DNA from: Mycolicibacterium frederiksbergense
GTDB lineage: Bacteria > Actinomycetota > Actinomycetes > Mycobacteriales > Mycobacteriaceae
NCBI RefSeq assembly: GCF_029893345.1
Contig: NZ_JARXVE010000007.1
Span: 1 to 64,000 of the forward strand
Length of the DNA stretch: 64,000 nt
Reading direction: 5' to 3'
A program made the position numbers and the translations under genes. Below, piece after piece: positions 44,181-55,042 of the stretch (its first letter is position 1; each line of letters starts with the position of its first letter). The notes beneath the pieces were generated by a model. That model ran no database searches. It was not told the origin of the DNA and was given only the letters and a program-made list of their open reading frames with translations.

Positions 44181-44319
44181 TTCCCCATTAAGTTGGTAGA
44201 AATGGCCAGAATTGCAAGCATGGCCTGGAATCTATCCGCCACCCCGATCCGGTGTCAATGCCGGGTAGCTGTCAGACCCGGAGCCCACTGACGTGCGCCG
44301 CCACACGCAGCGGCAACTC

Positions 44320-44814
44320 TTAGAGCGTGACCTCGGTCAGCTTGCCGGTGGCGACGTCGAAGATGAAGCCGCGCAAGGATTCATGCTTGGTGACGAACGG
44401 GCTGGCCTCGATCCGGCGCAACGACTGGCGCACATCCTCCACCGGGTCGACGAACGCCTCGGCCGCCCAGTTCGGCTTGATGCCGGTGTCGTCCTGAATC
44501 TGCTGTTTGAACCCGTCGTCGGTGAATGTCAGCATTCCGCAGTCCGTGTGGTGGATCAGGATGATCTCCCTGGTCCCCAGCAACCGCTGACTGATGGCCA
44601 GCGACCGGATCTCATCGTCGGTGATCACCCCGCCGGCATTGCGGATGACATGCGCCTCGCCGGCGCCCAGACCGAGGATGCGATACACATCCAATCGAGC
44701 ATCCATGCAGGCCACCACCGCAACATGCTTGCTCGGCGGCAACGGCAACGGACCGGTGAAGGTCTTGGCATATGCCTCGTTGTTGGCCAGGTACTGGTCG
44801 GTGACAGACATCAT
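44320..44814 (-). CDS. canA: beta-carbonic anhydrase (Rv1284-like)
   Basis: Interconverts CO2 and bicarbonate. 164 residues; zinc ligands Cys36, His89 and Cys92 and the Asp38-Arg40 dyad (ACMDARLD) are all present, so it is an active type. Sits between cysD and oppB as Rv1284 does in M. tuberculosis. Confidence 0.95.
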   Translation of the reverse strand: MMSVTDQYLANNEAYAKTFTGPLPLPPSKHVAVVACMDARLDVYRILGLGAGEAHVIRNAGGVITDDEIRSLAISQRLLGTREIILIHHTDCGMLTFTDDGFKQQIQDDTGIKPNWAAEAFVDPVEDVRQSLRRIEASPFVTKHESLRGFIFDVATGKLTEVTL

Positions 44815-44876
44815 TTGACGCTAACAACGCGATGACGGCACCGCTAGCAGATGAATCAGGCTGAGCCGATCTGCCG

Positions 44877-46802
44877 TCAGGTGCGCGGCGCCGTCAAGTC
44901 GTAGACCCCGGTGTCGCCGACCATGCTCCTGGTGAAGTTCGCCTTCACCCAGTCGGTGATCTCCTTGACGCTGCCGTGAGCTTCATGCGGCGGCCCGCCA
45001 CGTCCGCGTTCGGGCCGGTCCAGGAAGTAGCGGACCTGACCGTCGGCGACATACCGCTGGAACTGCGCGAGGGTGGGCGAGTTGTCACTCCCGATGAACC
45101 CGCCGATCGCCATCAGCGACTCCCCGGTCCGCAGCTCCAGATCGCTGACCATCATCGAGCCCACGCTCGCCGCGGCCCAGCGGCCATCGGTGCCCGCGAT
45201 CAGCTCGGCCAGGGCCGGGTCGTCGGCCCGGGATCCAGAAGGTGGACCACCGGGCGCACCCGGAGGACCGAAATCGAAGTCCCGGCTGGGTCCCGAGACG
45301 GTGATCGGACCACTGTTGCGCCCGGCCACCACGGTTTCGATCGAGTAGGCGGCGGTGGCACCGAGACCGAGAATCATTGCCGCCAAAGCCACTACCCCAG
45401 GCGAGGGGCGCGGCCGGTCGGCGGCGATCGCCAATACCACCGCGACCAGCACCGAGCCGATCAACACGATCCAGCGCAGCGCCGGAAGCCAGTCCGGAGT
45501 CCGGTTCAGCAGGCCGAACGCCCACACTCCGGTAACCGCCAGCATCAACGCCAGCACCAGCCGCGCCGGCAGATGTCCACGCACGCACCACAATTCGGCG
45601 ACCGAGATGCCCACCAGCGCGGCGACGGCGGGCGCCAGCGCCACGGTGTAGTAGGGGTGGATGATGCCGTCCATGAAGCTGAACACCACGGCCGTCACCA
45701 GCAGCCACCCGCCCCACATCAGCAGGCCGGCCCGAAGCGTGGCCGTCCGGGCGCTGCGTCGGGTCAGCCACAGCGCGGCCACCAGTCCGATCAGTGCGGC
45801 AGGCAACAGCCAGGACGCTTCGGTGCCCATCGACAGCCCAAACATCCGGCCGATCCCCGGATCGCCGCCGAAGAACAGGTTGGCGCCGCCACCCGGCCCC
45901 TGACCGGGCTCCGGAGCGCCACCGCCGCCCGGGCCGGGTCCGTCCCGCCCCAGGATGCGCTGTAAACCGTTGTAGCCGAACGCCAGCTGCAGCAGGCTGT
46001 TGTCGGTGGATCCGGCGATATACGGCCGCGACTCCGCCGGCCACAACGCCACCAATGCGATGTACCACCCGGACGAGACGATCATCGCGGCCACGCCGAC
46101 GAGCAAGGCGCCCAACCTCTTCCACACGCTCGGGGCGGGCGCGGCGACCAGGAACATCAATGCCAGCCCGGGCACGATCAGGAATGCCTGCAGCATCTTG
46201 GTCAGGAAGGCGAAGCCCAGCGCGCATCCGGCCAACGCCACCCACCCGGTACTCACCCTGGCCGACACCGGCCCGACCGCGCGCACCATGAGATACGCCG
46301 CCAGCACGAGCAGCAGCACCAGCAACGCATCGGGATTGTTGTAGCGGAACATCGAGGTCGCCACCGGCGTCAGCGCCAGCGCCGCCCCGGCGATCAGCGC
46401 GGCACCGGGACCGCTGGTGCGCCGCACGGTCGCATACAGCAGGGCCACCGCAGCCACCCCCATCAGGGCTTGCGGCAGCAGCATGGCGAACTCGTTGAAG
46501 CCGAACAGCCGGCCGGACAAACCCATCACCCACATCGCGGCCGGGGGCTTGTCCACCGTGATGGCGTTTCCGGCGTCCAGCGACCCGAACAGCCAGGCCT
46601 TCCACGACTGGGTGCCGGCCTGCGCCGCGGCGGCGTAATAGTTGTTGGCCCACCCCGAAGACCCCAGGCCCCACAGGTAGAGCACGGCGGTGCCGGCCAG
46701 CAGCGCCCAGTACGAGGGCCGGATCCAGCGCGGCGGGACCACATCCGGTGAATCCACCGGCGCCGGTGTGGTATCCGGGGCCGGATCGGCGATGGCCGTC
46801 AT
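44877..46802 (-). CDS. ArnT/PMT-like membrane glycosyltransferase
   Basis: 641 residues from ATG 46802. About twelve membrane helices carrying a first-loop catalytic segment (NNYYAAAAQAG, then AITVDKPPAAMWVMGLS, about 75-91) typical of family-39/83 polyprenyl-linked sugar transferases. A Gly/Pro-rich loop (DGPGPGGGGAPEPGQGPGGG) and an external C-terminal domain follow. Uses a lipid-linked donor to modify wall polymer or protein. Start overlaps by 4 bp the GT2 gene, which probably makes the donor. Confidence 0.88.
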   Translation of the reverse strand: MTAIADPAPDTTPAPVDSPDVVPPRWIRPSYWALLAGTAVLYLWGLGSSGWANNYYAAAAQAGTQSWKAWLFGSLDAGNAITVDKPPAAMWVMGLSGRLFGFNEFAMLLPQALMGVAAVALLYATVRRTSGPGAALIAGAALALTPVATSMFRYNNPDALLVLLLVLAAYLMVRAVGPVSARVSTGWVALAGCALGFAFLTKMLQAFLIVPGLALMFLVAAPAPSVWKRLGALLVGVAAMIVSSGWYIALVALWPAESRPYIAGSTDNSLLQLAFGYNGLQRILGRDGPGPGGGGAPEPGQGPGGGANLFFGGDPGIGRMFGLSMGTEASWLLPAALIGLVAALWLTRRSARTATLRAGLLMWGGWLLVTAVVFSFMDGIIHPYYTVALAPAVAALVGISVAELWCVRGHLPARLVLALMLAVTGVWAFGLLNRTPDWLPALRWIVLIGSVLVAVVLAIAADRPRPSPGVVALAAMILGLGATAAYSIETVVAGRNSGPITVSGPSRDFDFGPPGAPGGPPSGSRADDPALAELIAGTDGRWAAASVGSMMVSDLELRTGESLMAIGGFIGSDNSPTLAQFQRYVADGQVRYFLDRPERGRGGPPHEAHGSVKEITDWVKANFTRSMVGDTGVYDLTAPRT

Positions 46803-48085
46803 ATCGCGGTCTCTCGTTTCGGCTCGGTTGCGCACCGGGTCCGCGACGGGTGAAAGACCCATCCGCGCAACAGTACGAAACGCACCACGGTGGCCAGCAG
46901 GTTGGCCGCCACCAGCACGCCCAATTCGACACCGCGGTGCGGCTCGGGCGCCAGGAAATGCAGTAGTCCCAGTGATCCGCTGGTGATCGCCAACGCGATC
47001 CCGAACACGGTCAACCCTTCGAGATGATGACGGGTGATGTTGCCGGTGCCCGCGATGCCGAAGGTGAACCGCCGGTTGGCGGCGGTGTTGCCGATCGCGG
47101 TCAGCAGCAGGGCCACCAGGTTGGCGGCCTGTGCACCGACGCCCGAGCGCAGCGCCGTGAACAGCACCAGGTAGACCAGCGTGGAGATGACACCGACCGC
47201 GCCGAAGCGCACCGCCTGATGCAGCAGCGAGCCGGGAGGGGCCGATTTCCGCGACGATCCGAGCTGGGCGGCAATGGTGTTCACCGGGATCGAGCCGTTG
47301 GCGAAGCCACGCAGCAACCGGCCGATGCCTTTGAGGTCGGCGGTGGCGGTGGCCACTATGTCCACCCGGCTGTCCGGATCGTCCACCCAGTCCACCGGCA
47401 CCTCGTGGATGCGCAGCCCGCTGCGCTCGGCCAACACCAGCAGCTCGGTGTCGAAGAACCATCCGGTGTCGGCGACATGGGGCAGCAGCCGGCGGGCAAC
47501 GTCGGCACGGATCGCCTTGAAGCCGCATTGCGCGTCCGAGAATCGTGCTGACAGAGCCGATTTCAGGATCAAGTTGTAGCAGCGGGAGATGAACTCTCGT
47601 TTGGCGCCGCGGACCACCCGCGAGCCGCGCCCCAGCCGGGTGCCGATGGCCAGGTCGGAATGCCCGGAGATCAGCGGCGCCACCAGCGGGGCGAGCGCCG
47701 CCAGGTCGGTGGACAGGTCGACGTCCATGTAGGCCAGCACCGGCGCATCCGACGTCGACCACACCGCGCGCAGCGCCCGCCCGCGGCCCTTCTCCTCCAG
47801 CCGGACCACCCGCACCCCGTCGAGCTCGGCGGCCAGTTCGGCGGCAATCCGCGGTGTGTCGTCGACGCTGGCGTTGTCGGCAATGGTGATGCGGACCGGC
47901 ACCGCGAAGTTCTCCTCGAGATAGCTGTGCAGCCGGCGCACCGAATGCGCCAGTGCGGCTTGCTCGTTGTACACCGGGACGACGACGTCGAGCACCGGGA
48001 CACCAGCGGCCCGGGCGGCCAGCGCGGCGTTGGGCCGCGATGCGAAATGGAACCGCTGCTCGGGTTCCCGGACCAAGGTTGTCAT
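46799..48085 (-). CDS. GT2 glycosyltransferase fused to a GtrA domain
   Basis: 428 residues: N-terminal dolichyl-phosphate-mannose-synthase-like GT2 (VLDVVVPVYNEQAALAHSV, about 31-49; DVDLSTD metal site near 125) and C-terminal GtrA-like four-helix membrane domain (about 295-415, FGAVGVISTLVYLVL). Makes a polyprenyl-phosphate sugar and flips or presents it, so it should feed the ArnT-like enzyme downstream. The longer frame to 48268 is not needed; ATG 48085 chosen. Confidence 0.9.
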   Translation of the reverse strand: MTTLVREPEQRFHFASRPNAALAARAAGVPVLDVVVPVYNEQAALAHSVRRLHSYLEENFAVPVRITIADNASVDDTPRIAAELAAELDGVRVVRLEEKGRGRALRAVWSTSDAPVLAYMDVDLSTDLAALAPLVAPLISGHSDLAIGTRLGRGSRVVRGAKREFISRCYNLILKSALSARFSDAQCGFKAIRADVARRLLPHVADTGWFFDTELLVLAERSGLRIHEVPVDWVDDPDSRVDIVATATADLKGIGRLLRGFANGSIPVNTIAAQLGSSRKSAPPGSLLHQAVRFGAVGVISTLVYLVLFTALRSGVGAQAANLVALLLTAIGNTAANRRFTFGIAGTGNITRHHLEGLTVFGIALAITSGSLGLLHFLAPEPHRGVELGVLVAANLLATVVRFVLLRGWVFHPSRTRCATEPKRETAI

Positions 48086-48300
48086 GGCTTCATCGTTCTC
48101 CCGCGGCTTGTGATCTGGGTTGGGCGAAGCTATGCGCCGGCTATGTGTTCGTCGCATGCGAGTCAGGTCGTAGAGGGTGACGTTGAGGCCGCCGATCGGC
48201 AATCGGCGCCGAAGGTTTGGCGAATCCGGGCGCTGCCGCGTCCACCTCGGGAACGGGTTCGGCGGCAACCAGGATCACGTCTCCATGGTTGCCCCGGCCG

Positions 48301-49971
48301 TTAGGTGCCCGATTGGTCCACACTGTGGGTCAACTGTGAGCTCGTGCCGGGCAGCCGCACCACGAACTCGGTGGAACCGGCAACGCTGTGCACCTCGATG
48401 GTGCCACCGTGTGCCTTGACCACAGCGGCCACGATGGCCAGCCCCAGTCCGGTACTGCCCGCGCGCCGCGACCGCGACGAGTCACCGCGGGCAAACCGCT
48501 CGAACACGTCGGGCAGCAATGTCTGTGGAATGCCTGGACCGTCGTCGGCGACGGTGATCAACACCGCGCCGTCTCCGCCGGCCCCTGCATCCTCGGTGCT
48601 CAGCGAAACCGTCACCGAGGTACCGGCCGGGGTGTGGGTGCGCGCGTTGGCCAGTAGATTCGCCAGCACCTGATGGAGTCTGGCCCCGTCGCCGTCGATC
48701 ACCACCGGATCCTCGGGCAGATCCAGCGACCATTCATGGTCCGGACCGGCGATGTGCGCGTCGCTCACCGAGTCGACCACCAGGCTGGACAGATCCACCG
48801 CCTCACGTTCCAGGGGGCGGCCGGCATCAAGGCGGGCCAGCAGCAGCATGTCCTCGACCAGTTGCGTCATCCGCGCGGTCTCGGACTCCACCCGGTTCAT
48901 CGCGTGGGCCACGTCGCCGGGCAGATCATCGCGTTTGCGCTGGGCCAGCTCGGTGTATCCCCGAATGGCTGCGAGCGGCGTCCGCAACTCGTGGCTGGCA
49001 TCGGCGACGAACTGGCGCACCCTGGTCTCACTGGCATGCCGGGCCGACAGCGCGCTGGCGATGCGGTCGAGCATCCGATTCAGCGAGGTGCCCAGCTGCC
49101 CGACCTCGGTATGGGCGCTGGCCGGGTCGACCGGCACGATCGGCGTGGGCAACTGCACCTCGCCGCGGTCGAGCTCAAGATCGGCGACCTCCCGCGCCGC
49201 GGCCGAAACCCGCGACAGCGGCGCGAGCTGGCGCCGGATGATCAGGATCCCTCCGGTGGTCGCGGCGATCAGCGCGATCGCGGCCAGCACACAGAACATG
49301 CCGAGCACCCACAGCAGGGTGTCGTCGACGATCGCCGTCGGCAGCCCGGTCACGATCGTCTGCGGGCCGGCGTGGCGAGGGCGTATGCCGATCAGCCGAT
49401 AGCGGCCCAGGCCGTCGAGGTCGACGGTTTCGGGCACCCGCGTCGCCGGAATCCGGGACAGCTGTTCGGCCGCGGCCGCGCTGACCCCGACCCGGGCCCC
49501 GTCGGCGGTGATCACCGCCGCGTCCACCGGCCAGCCTGGGACCACCACTGCCCCCACCGTGCGCGCGGCCTGCCCCGGCGCGTTGAGGAATCCGGGTCCC
49601 GGCCCCTCCCCCGGGTCGAGCCGCCCGTGATCACGGTGACCCAGCGGCGGGAACCCGAACGACGGGGGCGGGAACCCGAACGGCGGGGGCGGGAACCCGA
49701 ACGGCGGGGGCGGGAACATGAACGGCGGGGGCGGTAATTCGAAAATCGCCGCCGAGCGGCGACCGGCCTCGACCAACTGCTCGTCCAGCTGGTGCATCAA
49801 AAACCGTTGCAGCGCAAACTCTGTCGCCACCCCGATGCTGGCGCACACCACGGCCAGCAGGACCACCTGAGTGACCACCAGCCGGGCCCGCAGCGACCAG
49901 GTCCGCGGCGACCACCACCGGGTGACGCCCCGTGGTGCGCCCGTCGCCTCAGCGCCCGGGTCGCAGGACAT
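48301..49971 (-). CDS. HAMP sensor histidine kinase (TrcS/MprB-like)
   Basis: 556 residues from ATG 49971, which overlaps the regulator's end by 23 bp. First membrane helix at about 30-50, an external loop of about 150 residues, second helix about 220-245, HAMP, HisKA (FVADASHELRTPLAAIRGY) and HATPase (NLLANARTHTPAG, TGLGLAIVAAVV). The loop begins at about residue 80 with four heptads of Pro-Phe (PPPPFGF). Low-complexity repeats in the sensing loop are unusual and suggest protein or wall contact. Confidence 0.92.
   Translation of the reverse strand: MSCDPGAEATGAPRGVTRWWSPRTWSLRARLVVTQVVLLAVVCASIGVATEFALQRFLMHQLDEQLVEAGRRSAAIFELPPPPFMFPPPPFGFPPPPFGFPPPSFGFPPLGHRDHGRLDPGEGPGPGFLNAPGQAARTVGAVVVPGWPVDAAVITADGARVGVSAAAAEQLSRIPATRVPETVDLDGLGRYRLIGIRPRHAGPQTIVTGLPTAIVDDTLLWVLGMFCVLAAIALIAATTGGILIIRRQLAPLSRVSAAAREVADLELDRGEVQLPTPIVPVDPASAHTEVGQLGTSLNRMLDRIASALSARHASETRVRQFVADASHELRTPLAAIRGYTELAQRKRDDLPGDVAHAMNRVESETARMTQLVEDMLLLARLDAGRPLEREAVDLSSLVVDSVSDAHIAGPDHEWSLDLPEDPVVIDGDGARLHQVLANLLANARTHTPAGTSVTVSLSTEDAGAGGDGAVLITVADDGPGIPQTLLPDVFERFARGDSSRSRRAGSTGLGLAIVAAVVKAHGGTIEVHSVAGSTEFVVRLPGTSSQLTHSVDQSGT
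49651..49734 (-). repeat. 21-bp x 4 tandem repeat in the kinase sensor loop
   Basis: Four units of 21 bp at 49651-49671, 49672-49692, 49693-49713 and 49714-49734; the two central ones are identical, the outer ones differ by one to two bases. Each encodes a PPPPFGF-type heptad. In-frame repeats like this can change copy number by slippage without breaking the gene. Confidence 0.9.
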
Positions 49972-50698
49972 AACCGGCACCACGCAACGTGTGGATCATC
50001 GGTTCGCGACCGCTGTCGATCTTCTTGCGCAGATACGAGACGTACAACTCGACGATGTTGGATCGGCCACCGAAGTCGTAGCTCCACACCCGGTCCAGGA
50101 TCTGCGCCTTGCTCAACACCCGCTTGGCGTTGCGCATCATGAATCTCAGCAGCTCGAACTCGGTGGCCGTCAACGAAATCGAGTCACCACCGCGGGTCAC
50201 CTCATGGCTGTCCTCATCGAGGACCAGATCGCCGACGATGATCTTGGCGCCGCCGTCCTCGCTGGTCACCCCGGTACGGCGGAGCAGTGCCCGCAACCGC
50301 AGCACCACCTCTTCCAGGCTGAACGGCTTGGTGACGTAGTCGTCACCGCCGGCGGTCAGCCCCGCGATCCGGTCCTCCACCGAATCTTTGGCGGTGAGCA
50401 GCAACAAGGGCAGGCCGGGGATCTGCTCGCGCAGCTTGCGCAGGACGTCCAGACCGCTCATATCCGGCAGCATCACGTCGAGAACAACCACATCCGGTGG
50501 GTTCTCCCGGGCCGCGGCGATCGCGCTCGCCCCATCCCCGGCCGTCGTGATGTCCCAGCCCTCGTAGCGCAGCGCCATCGATACCAGTTCGGCCAGCACC
50601 GGCTCGTCGTCGACCACCAAGACCTGGATCGGGTTGCCGTCGGCGCGCCGCATGACAGCACGCCCGGGTTCGGATTCGGCGCCATTGGTCGTGCTCAC
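49949..50698 (-). CDS. OmpR-family response regulator
   Basis: 249 residues from GTG 50698 (GGTGG upstream); an ATG at 50731 is possible but the added residues look non-conserved. Receiver domain with phospho-acceptor Asp74 (VVLDVMLPDMSG) and a C-terminal winged helix (SLTATEFELLRFMM, GGRSNIVELYVSYLRKK). Overlaps the kinase start. TrcR/TcrA-like; targets unknown. Confidence 0.93.
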   Translation of the reverse strand: MSTTNGAESEPGRAVMRRADGNPIQVLVVDDEPVLAELVSMALRYEGWDITTAGDGASAIAAARENPPDVVVLDVMLPDMSGLDVLRKLREQIPGLPLLLLTAKDSVEDRIAGLTAGGDDYVTKPFSLEEVVLRLRALLRRTGVTSEDGGAKIIVGDLVLDEDSHEVTRGGDSISLTATEFELLRFMMRNAKRVLSKAQILDRVWSYDFGGRSNIVELYVSYLRKKIDSGREPMIHTLRGAGYVLRPGR

Positions 50699-50765
50699 CC
50701 CACCATTATTGGCCGGTCCGATGGGACCCAACTGTGTGGTTTCTATGTGCCAGCTGTGCGGGGAA

Positions 50766-51026
50766 TCAATGGTGGTTGGCGGCGAACCCGGACGGTGGCG
50801 TGTTGCCCTTGATCGCCGGGACCGCCATGCTCGTCTCCGGCGCGTTCGGCACCGTCGTCGAGGTAGTGGTCTGTCCCACAGTCATGTGGGTTGTCTTGGC
50901 CAGCACCTGAGAACCCGACGTCATCGCCGGTTCATACACCGCGCCGAACACACCCAATGCCACGGCCGCCGCGCCTCCGGCGACGGCTGCGAGTAATTTC
51001 ACGTTGTTGAGTTCGCAGACCTTCAC
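50766..51026 (-). CDS. small exported mycobacterial protein
   Basis: 86 residues: a hydrophobic N-terminal helix (about 10-30) serving as signal anchor, then a Thr/Ser/Pro-rich tail (TVGQTTTSTTVPNAPETS). Similar small proteins with the TTTSTTVP / MAVP(A/T)IKG pattern are conserved in mycobacteria. No known function. Probably lies outside the membrane. Confidence 0.8.
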   Translation of the reverse strand: MKVCELNNVKLLAAVAGGAAAVALGVFGAVYEPAMTSGSQVLAKTTHMTVGQTTTSTTVPNAPETSMAVPAIKGNTPPSGFAANHH

Positions 51027-51236
51027 AGCACCACCTCACCGTCCGAGTTCGGTAAAACCGCAGCTGAGAATCCTGTGAGTCAGTGAACGCGCGGTTTCTC
51101 CGCCCAGGCTGGGTATCAGCTGTCAGTTGCCGCAGTGAGCGCGGACACATCACAAGCCCGATCGCCGCCGTCCCGACCGGCCCAATCGTGGCTGTTCTAC
51201 CCTTTGTCCCATGCAGCCGTGCGTGAGATTGACCGG

Positions 51237-52210
<974 letters not shown>

Positions 52211-52214
<4 letters not shown>

Positions 52215-53176
52215 CGACCCAGACCGCTGACGGCACCGCGGCCCGTTCGGGCCTGCACACCGAGGAGTTCGCCACCCGGCGCACATTGGTTTTCCGCCGA
52301 TTCGTGCGCAACCGCCCGGCCGTGGTGTCGCTGATTCTGCTGGTGGTCATGTTCGTGGCCTGCTACGCGTTGCCGTCCGTGCTGCCCTACAGCTACTCGG
52401 AGCTCGACTACTACGCGCTGCAGCAGCCGCCGTCCGCCGACCACTGGTTCGGCACCAACGCGCTGGGGCAGGACATTTTCGCCCAAACCCTGCGCGGCAT
52501 GCAGAAATCCATGCTGATCGGTGTCTGTGTGGCGTTCATCTCGACCGTGATCGCCGCCACTGTCGGCTCGGTGGCGGGGTACTTCGGCGGCTGGCGCGAC
52601 CGCACGCTGATGTGGATCGTCGACGTCCTGCTGGTGGTGCCCAGCTTCATCCTGATCGCGATCGTCACCCCGCGGTTGAGCCAATCCAATCGGGTGTTCT
52701 GGCTGATCGTGCTGCTGTCGGCATTCAGCTGGATGATCAGCTCGCGCATCGTGCGCGGGATGACCATGAGCCTGCGGGAGCGCGAATTCGTGCTGGCCGC
52801 ACGCTATATGGGCGTCAGCAACTGGCGCATCATCGTGCGCCACATCCTGCCCAACGTGGCATCCATCCTGATCATCGACACCGCGCTCAACGTCGGCCTG
52901 GCGATCCTGGCCGAAACCGGTTTGAGCTTCCTGGGATTCGGCATCCAACCGCCCGACGTGTCGCTGGGCACGCTGATCGCCGACGGCACCAGGTCCGCCA
53001 CGACATTCCCGTGGGTGTTCCTGTTCCCGGCCGGGGTGCTGGTGCTGATCATCCTGTGCGCCAACCTGACCGGTGACGGCCTGCGCGACGCGCTGGACCC
53101 AGGCAGCGGCCAGCTTCGGCGCCGACGGGCGCATAAGTCCAATTACCGGCTCCGCCGGTGGCAGGCACGCCGATGA
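52211..53176 (+). CDS. oppC: oligopeptide ABC transporter permease OppC
   Basis: 321 residues, five or six membrane helices, EAA loop AARYMGVSNWRIIVRHILPN. Start overlaps oppB by 4 bp (ATGA) and the stop overlaps oppD, so stoichiometry is translationally set. Homologue of Rv1282c. Confidence 0.94.
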
Positions 53177-55032
53177 GCCGGTTACTCGAAGTATCCGACC
53201 TGACCGTGACCTTCCCCACCGACACCGATGCGGTACACGCGGTGCGGGGCCTGAACTTTCACGTCGACGCCGGCGAGGTGGTCGCACTCGTCGGGGAATC
53301 CGGCGCCGGGAAATCGGCCAGTGCCATGGCCGTGGTCGGGTTGCTGCCCGAGTTCGCCGAGGTGTCGGGATCGGTGCTGCTGCGCGGCGAGCAACTCATC
53401 GGCCTGTCCGATCCGGCGATGTCCCGGATTCGCGGCAACACCATCGGCACGGTGTTCCAGGACCCGATGTCCGCGCTCACCCCGGTCTACACCGTGGGCG
53501 ATCAGATCGCTGAGGCCCTGCAGATCCACCGGCCCGATCTGAGCCGCCGGGCCGCCCGCACCCGTGCTGTCGAGCTGCTCGAACTCGTCGGCATCGCCCA
53601 ACCGGAGCAACGCGCCCGCGCCTTCCCGCACGAGATGTCCGGTGGGGAACGCCAGCGCGTGGTGATCGCGATCGCCATCGCCAACGATCCCGACCTGTTG
53701 ATCTGCGATGAACCCACCACCGCCCTCGATGTCACGGTGCAGGCCCAGATCCTCGATGTGCTCAAGACCGCGCGGGACGTCACCGGCGCCGGGGTGCTGA
53801 TCATCACCCACGATCTCGGCGTGGTGGCCGAATTCGCCGATCGGGCCCTGGTGATGTATGCCGGGCGGGCCGTCGAGGACGCGCCGGTGGCCCGGCTCTA
53901 CGACCAGGCCCGAATGCCCTACACCATCGGGCTGCTCGGCTCGGTTCCGCGACTGGATGCCCCGCAGGGCACCCGGTTGGTGCCGATCCCCGGCGCACCG
54001 CCCTCGCTCACCAGGACGCCACAGGGCTGCCCGTTCTCCCCGCGCTGTCCGCTGGCCATTGACGAATGCGACGCCGCCGAACCCGAACTCATCGAGCTGG
54101 CGCCGGACCATCACGCCGCCTGCATCCGGACCGCGGAGGTCGCCGGACGCAGCGCCGCCGAGATCTACCAGGTGACCGGCACGGCGCCGGTCGCCCCCGA
54201 CTCCACACCAGCTGCCGACACCGACACCGCACCGGCCGCCGACACCGCGGTGGTACTGCGGGTGCGCGACCTGTCCAAGACCTACAAGCTGACCAAAGGG
54301 GTGGTGCTGCGCCGGCAGGTCGGCGAGGTGCGCGCGGTCGACAACGTCAGCTTCGAACTGCGCAGCGGTCGGACCCTGGGCATCGTCGGCGAGTCCGGAT
54401 CCGGTAAGTCCACCACGCTGCACCAGATCCTGAATCTTTCTGCACCGCAATCGGGTTCGATCGAGGTGCTCGGCTCCGACGTCGCCACCCTGGACCGTAG
54501 CGCCCGCCGGGCGCTGCGCACCGACCTACAGGTGGTGTTCCAGGACCCGGTAGCCTCCCTGGACCCCCGACTACCGGTGTCTGATGTGCTGGCAGAGCCG
54601 TTGGCCGCCAACGGTTTCGACAAACCACGGATAGACCAGCGGGTGGCCGAGCTGTTGGAGGTGGTAGGGCTGCGACGCGCCGACGCCAGCCGCTACCCGG
54701 CCGAGTTCTCCGGCGGCCAGAAGCAACGAATCGGGATCGCCCGCGCGCTGGCGCTGCAGCCCAAGATCATCGCGCTGGACGAACCGGTCTCCGCGCTGGA
54801 CGTATCCATCCAGGCCGGGATCATCAACTTGTTGCTCGATCTGCAGGATCGGTTCGGCTTGGCCTACCTGTTCGTGTCCCACGACCTGTCGGTGGTCAAG
54901 CACCTGGCCCACGACGTCGCGGTGATGTACAAAGGCGCGATCGTCGAACAGGGCTCCGGTGATGCGGTATTCGTCAACCCGCAGCACGACTACACCCGCA
55001 GGCTGCTGGCCGCGGTGCCGGGCTACATCTAG
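53173..55032 (+). CDS. oppD: oligopeptide ABC transporter ATPase OppD (two ATPase domains)
   Basis: 619 residues carrying two ABC domains in one chain: Walker A GESGAGKS at 41-48 with signature MSGGERQRVVIA, and GESGSGKS near 414 with signature FSGGQKQRIGIA. An Asp/Ala/Thr-rich linker joins them. The first domain ends with the Cys-rich iron-sulfur-like CPFSPRCPLAIDECD motif of Opp/Dpp ATPases. Homologue of Rv1281c. Confidence 0.95.
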   Translation: MSRLLEVSDLTVTFPTDTDAVHAVRGLNFHVDAGEVVALVGESGAGKSASAMAVVGLLPEFAEVSGSVLLRGEQLIGLSDPAMSRIRGNTIGTVFQDPMSALTPVYTVGDQIAEALQIHRPDLSRRAARTRAVELLELVGIAQPEQRARAFPHEMSGGERQRVVIAIAIANDPDLLICDEPTTALDVTVQAQILDVLKTARDVTGAGVLIITHDLGVVAEFADRALVMYAGRAVEDAPVARLYDQARMPYTIGLLGSVPRLDAPQGTRLVPIPGAPPSLTRTPQGCPFSPRCPLAIDECDAAEPELIELAPDHHAACIRTAEVAGRSAAEIYQVTGTAPVAPDSTPAADTDTAPAADTAVVLRVRDLSKTYKLTKGVVLRRQVGEVRAVDNVSFELRSGRTLGIVGESGSGKSTTLHQILNLSAPQSGSIEVLGSDVATLDRSARRALRTDLQVVFQDPVASLDPRLPVSDVLAEPLAANGFDKPRIDQRVAELLEVVGLRRADASRYPAEFSGGQKQRIGIARALALQPKIIALDEPVSALDVSIQAGIINLLLDLQDRFGLAYLFVSHDLSVVKHLAHDVAVMYKGAIVEQGSGDAVFVNPQHDYTRRLLAAVPGYI

Positions 55033-55042
55033 CATCGACGGG

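Noticed and set aside
44877..47762. A single 961-residue glycosyltransferase
   Set aside because: The extra N-terminal 320 residues are an out-of-frame reading of the GT2-GtrA gene; the true start is ATG at 46802 with ATGA overlap.
50634..50996. 120-residue plus-strand frame over the small exported protein
   Set aside because: Opposite-strand shadow of the conserved mycobacterial small protein and the response regulator start.
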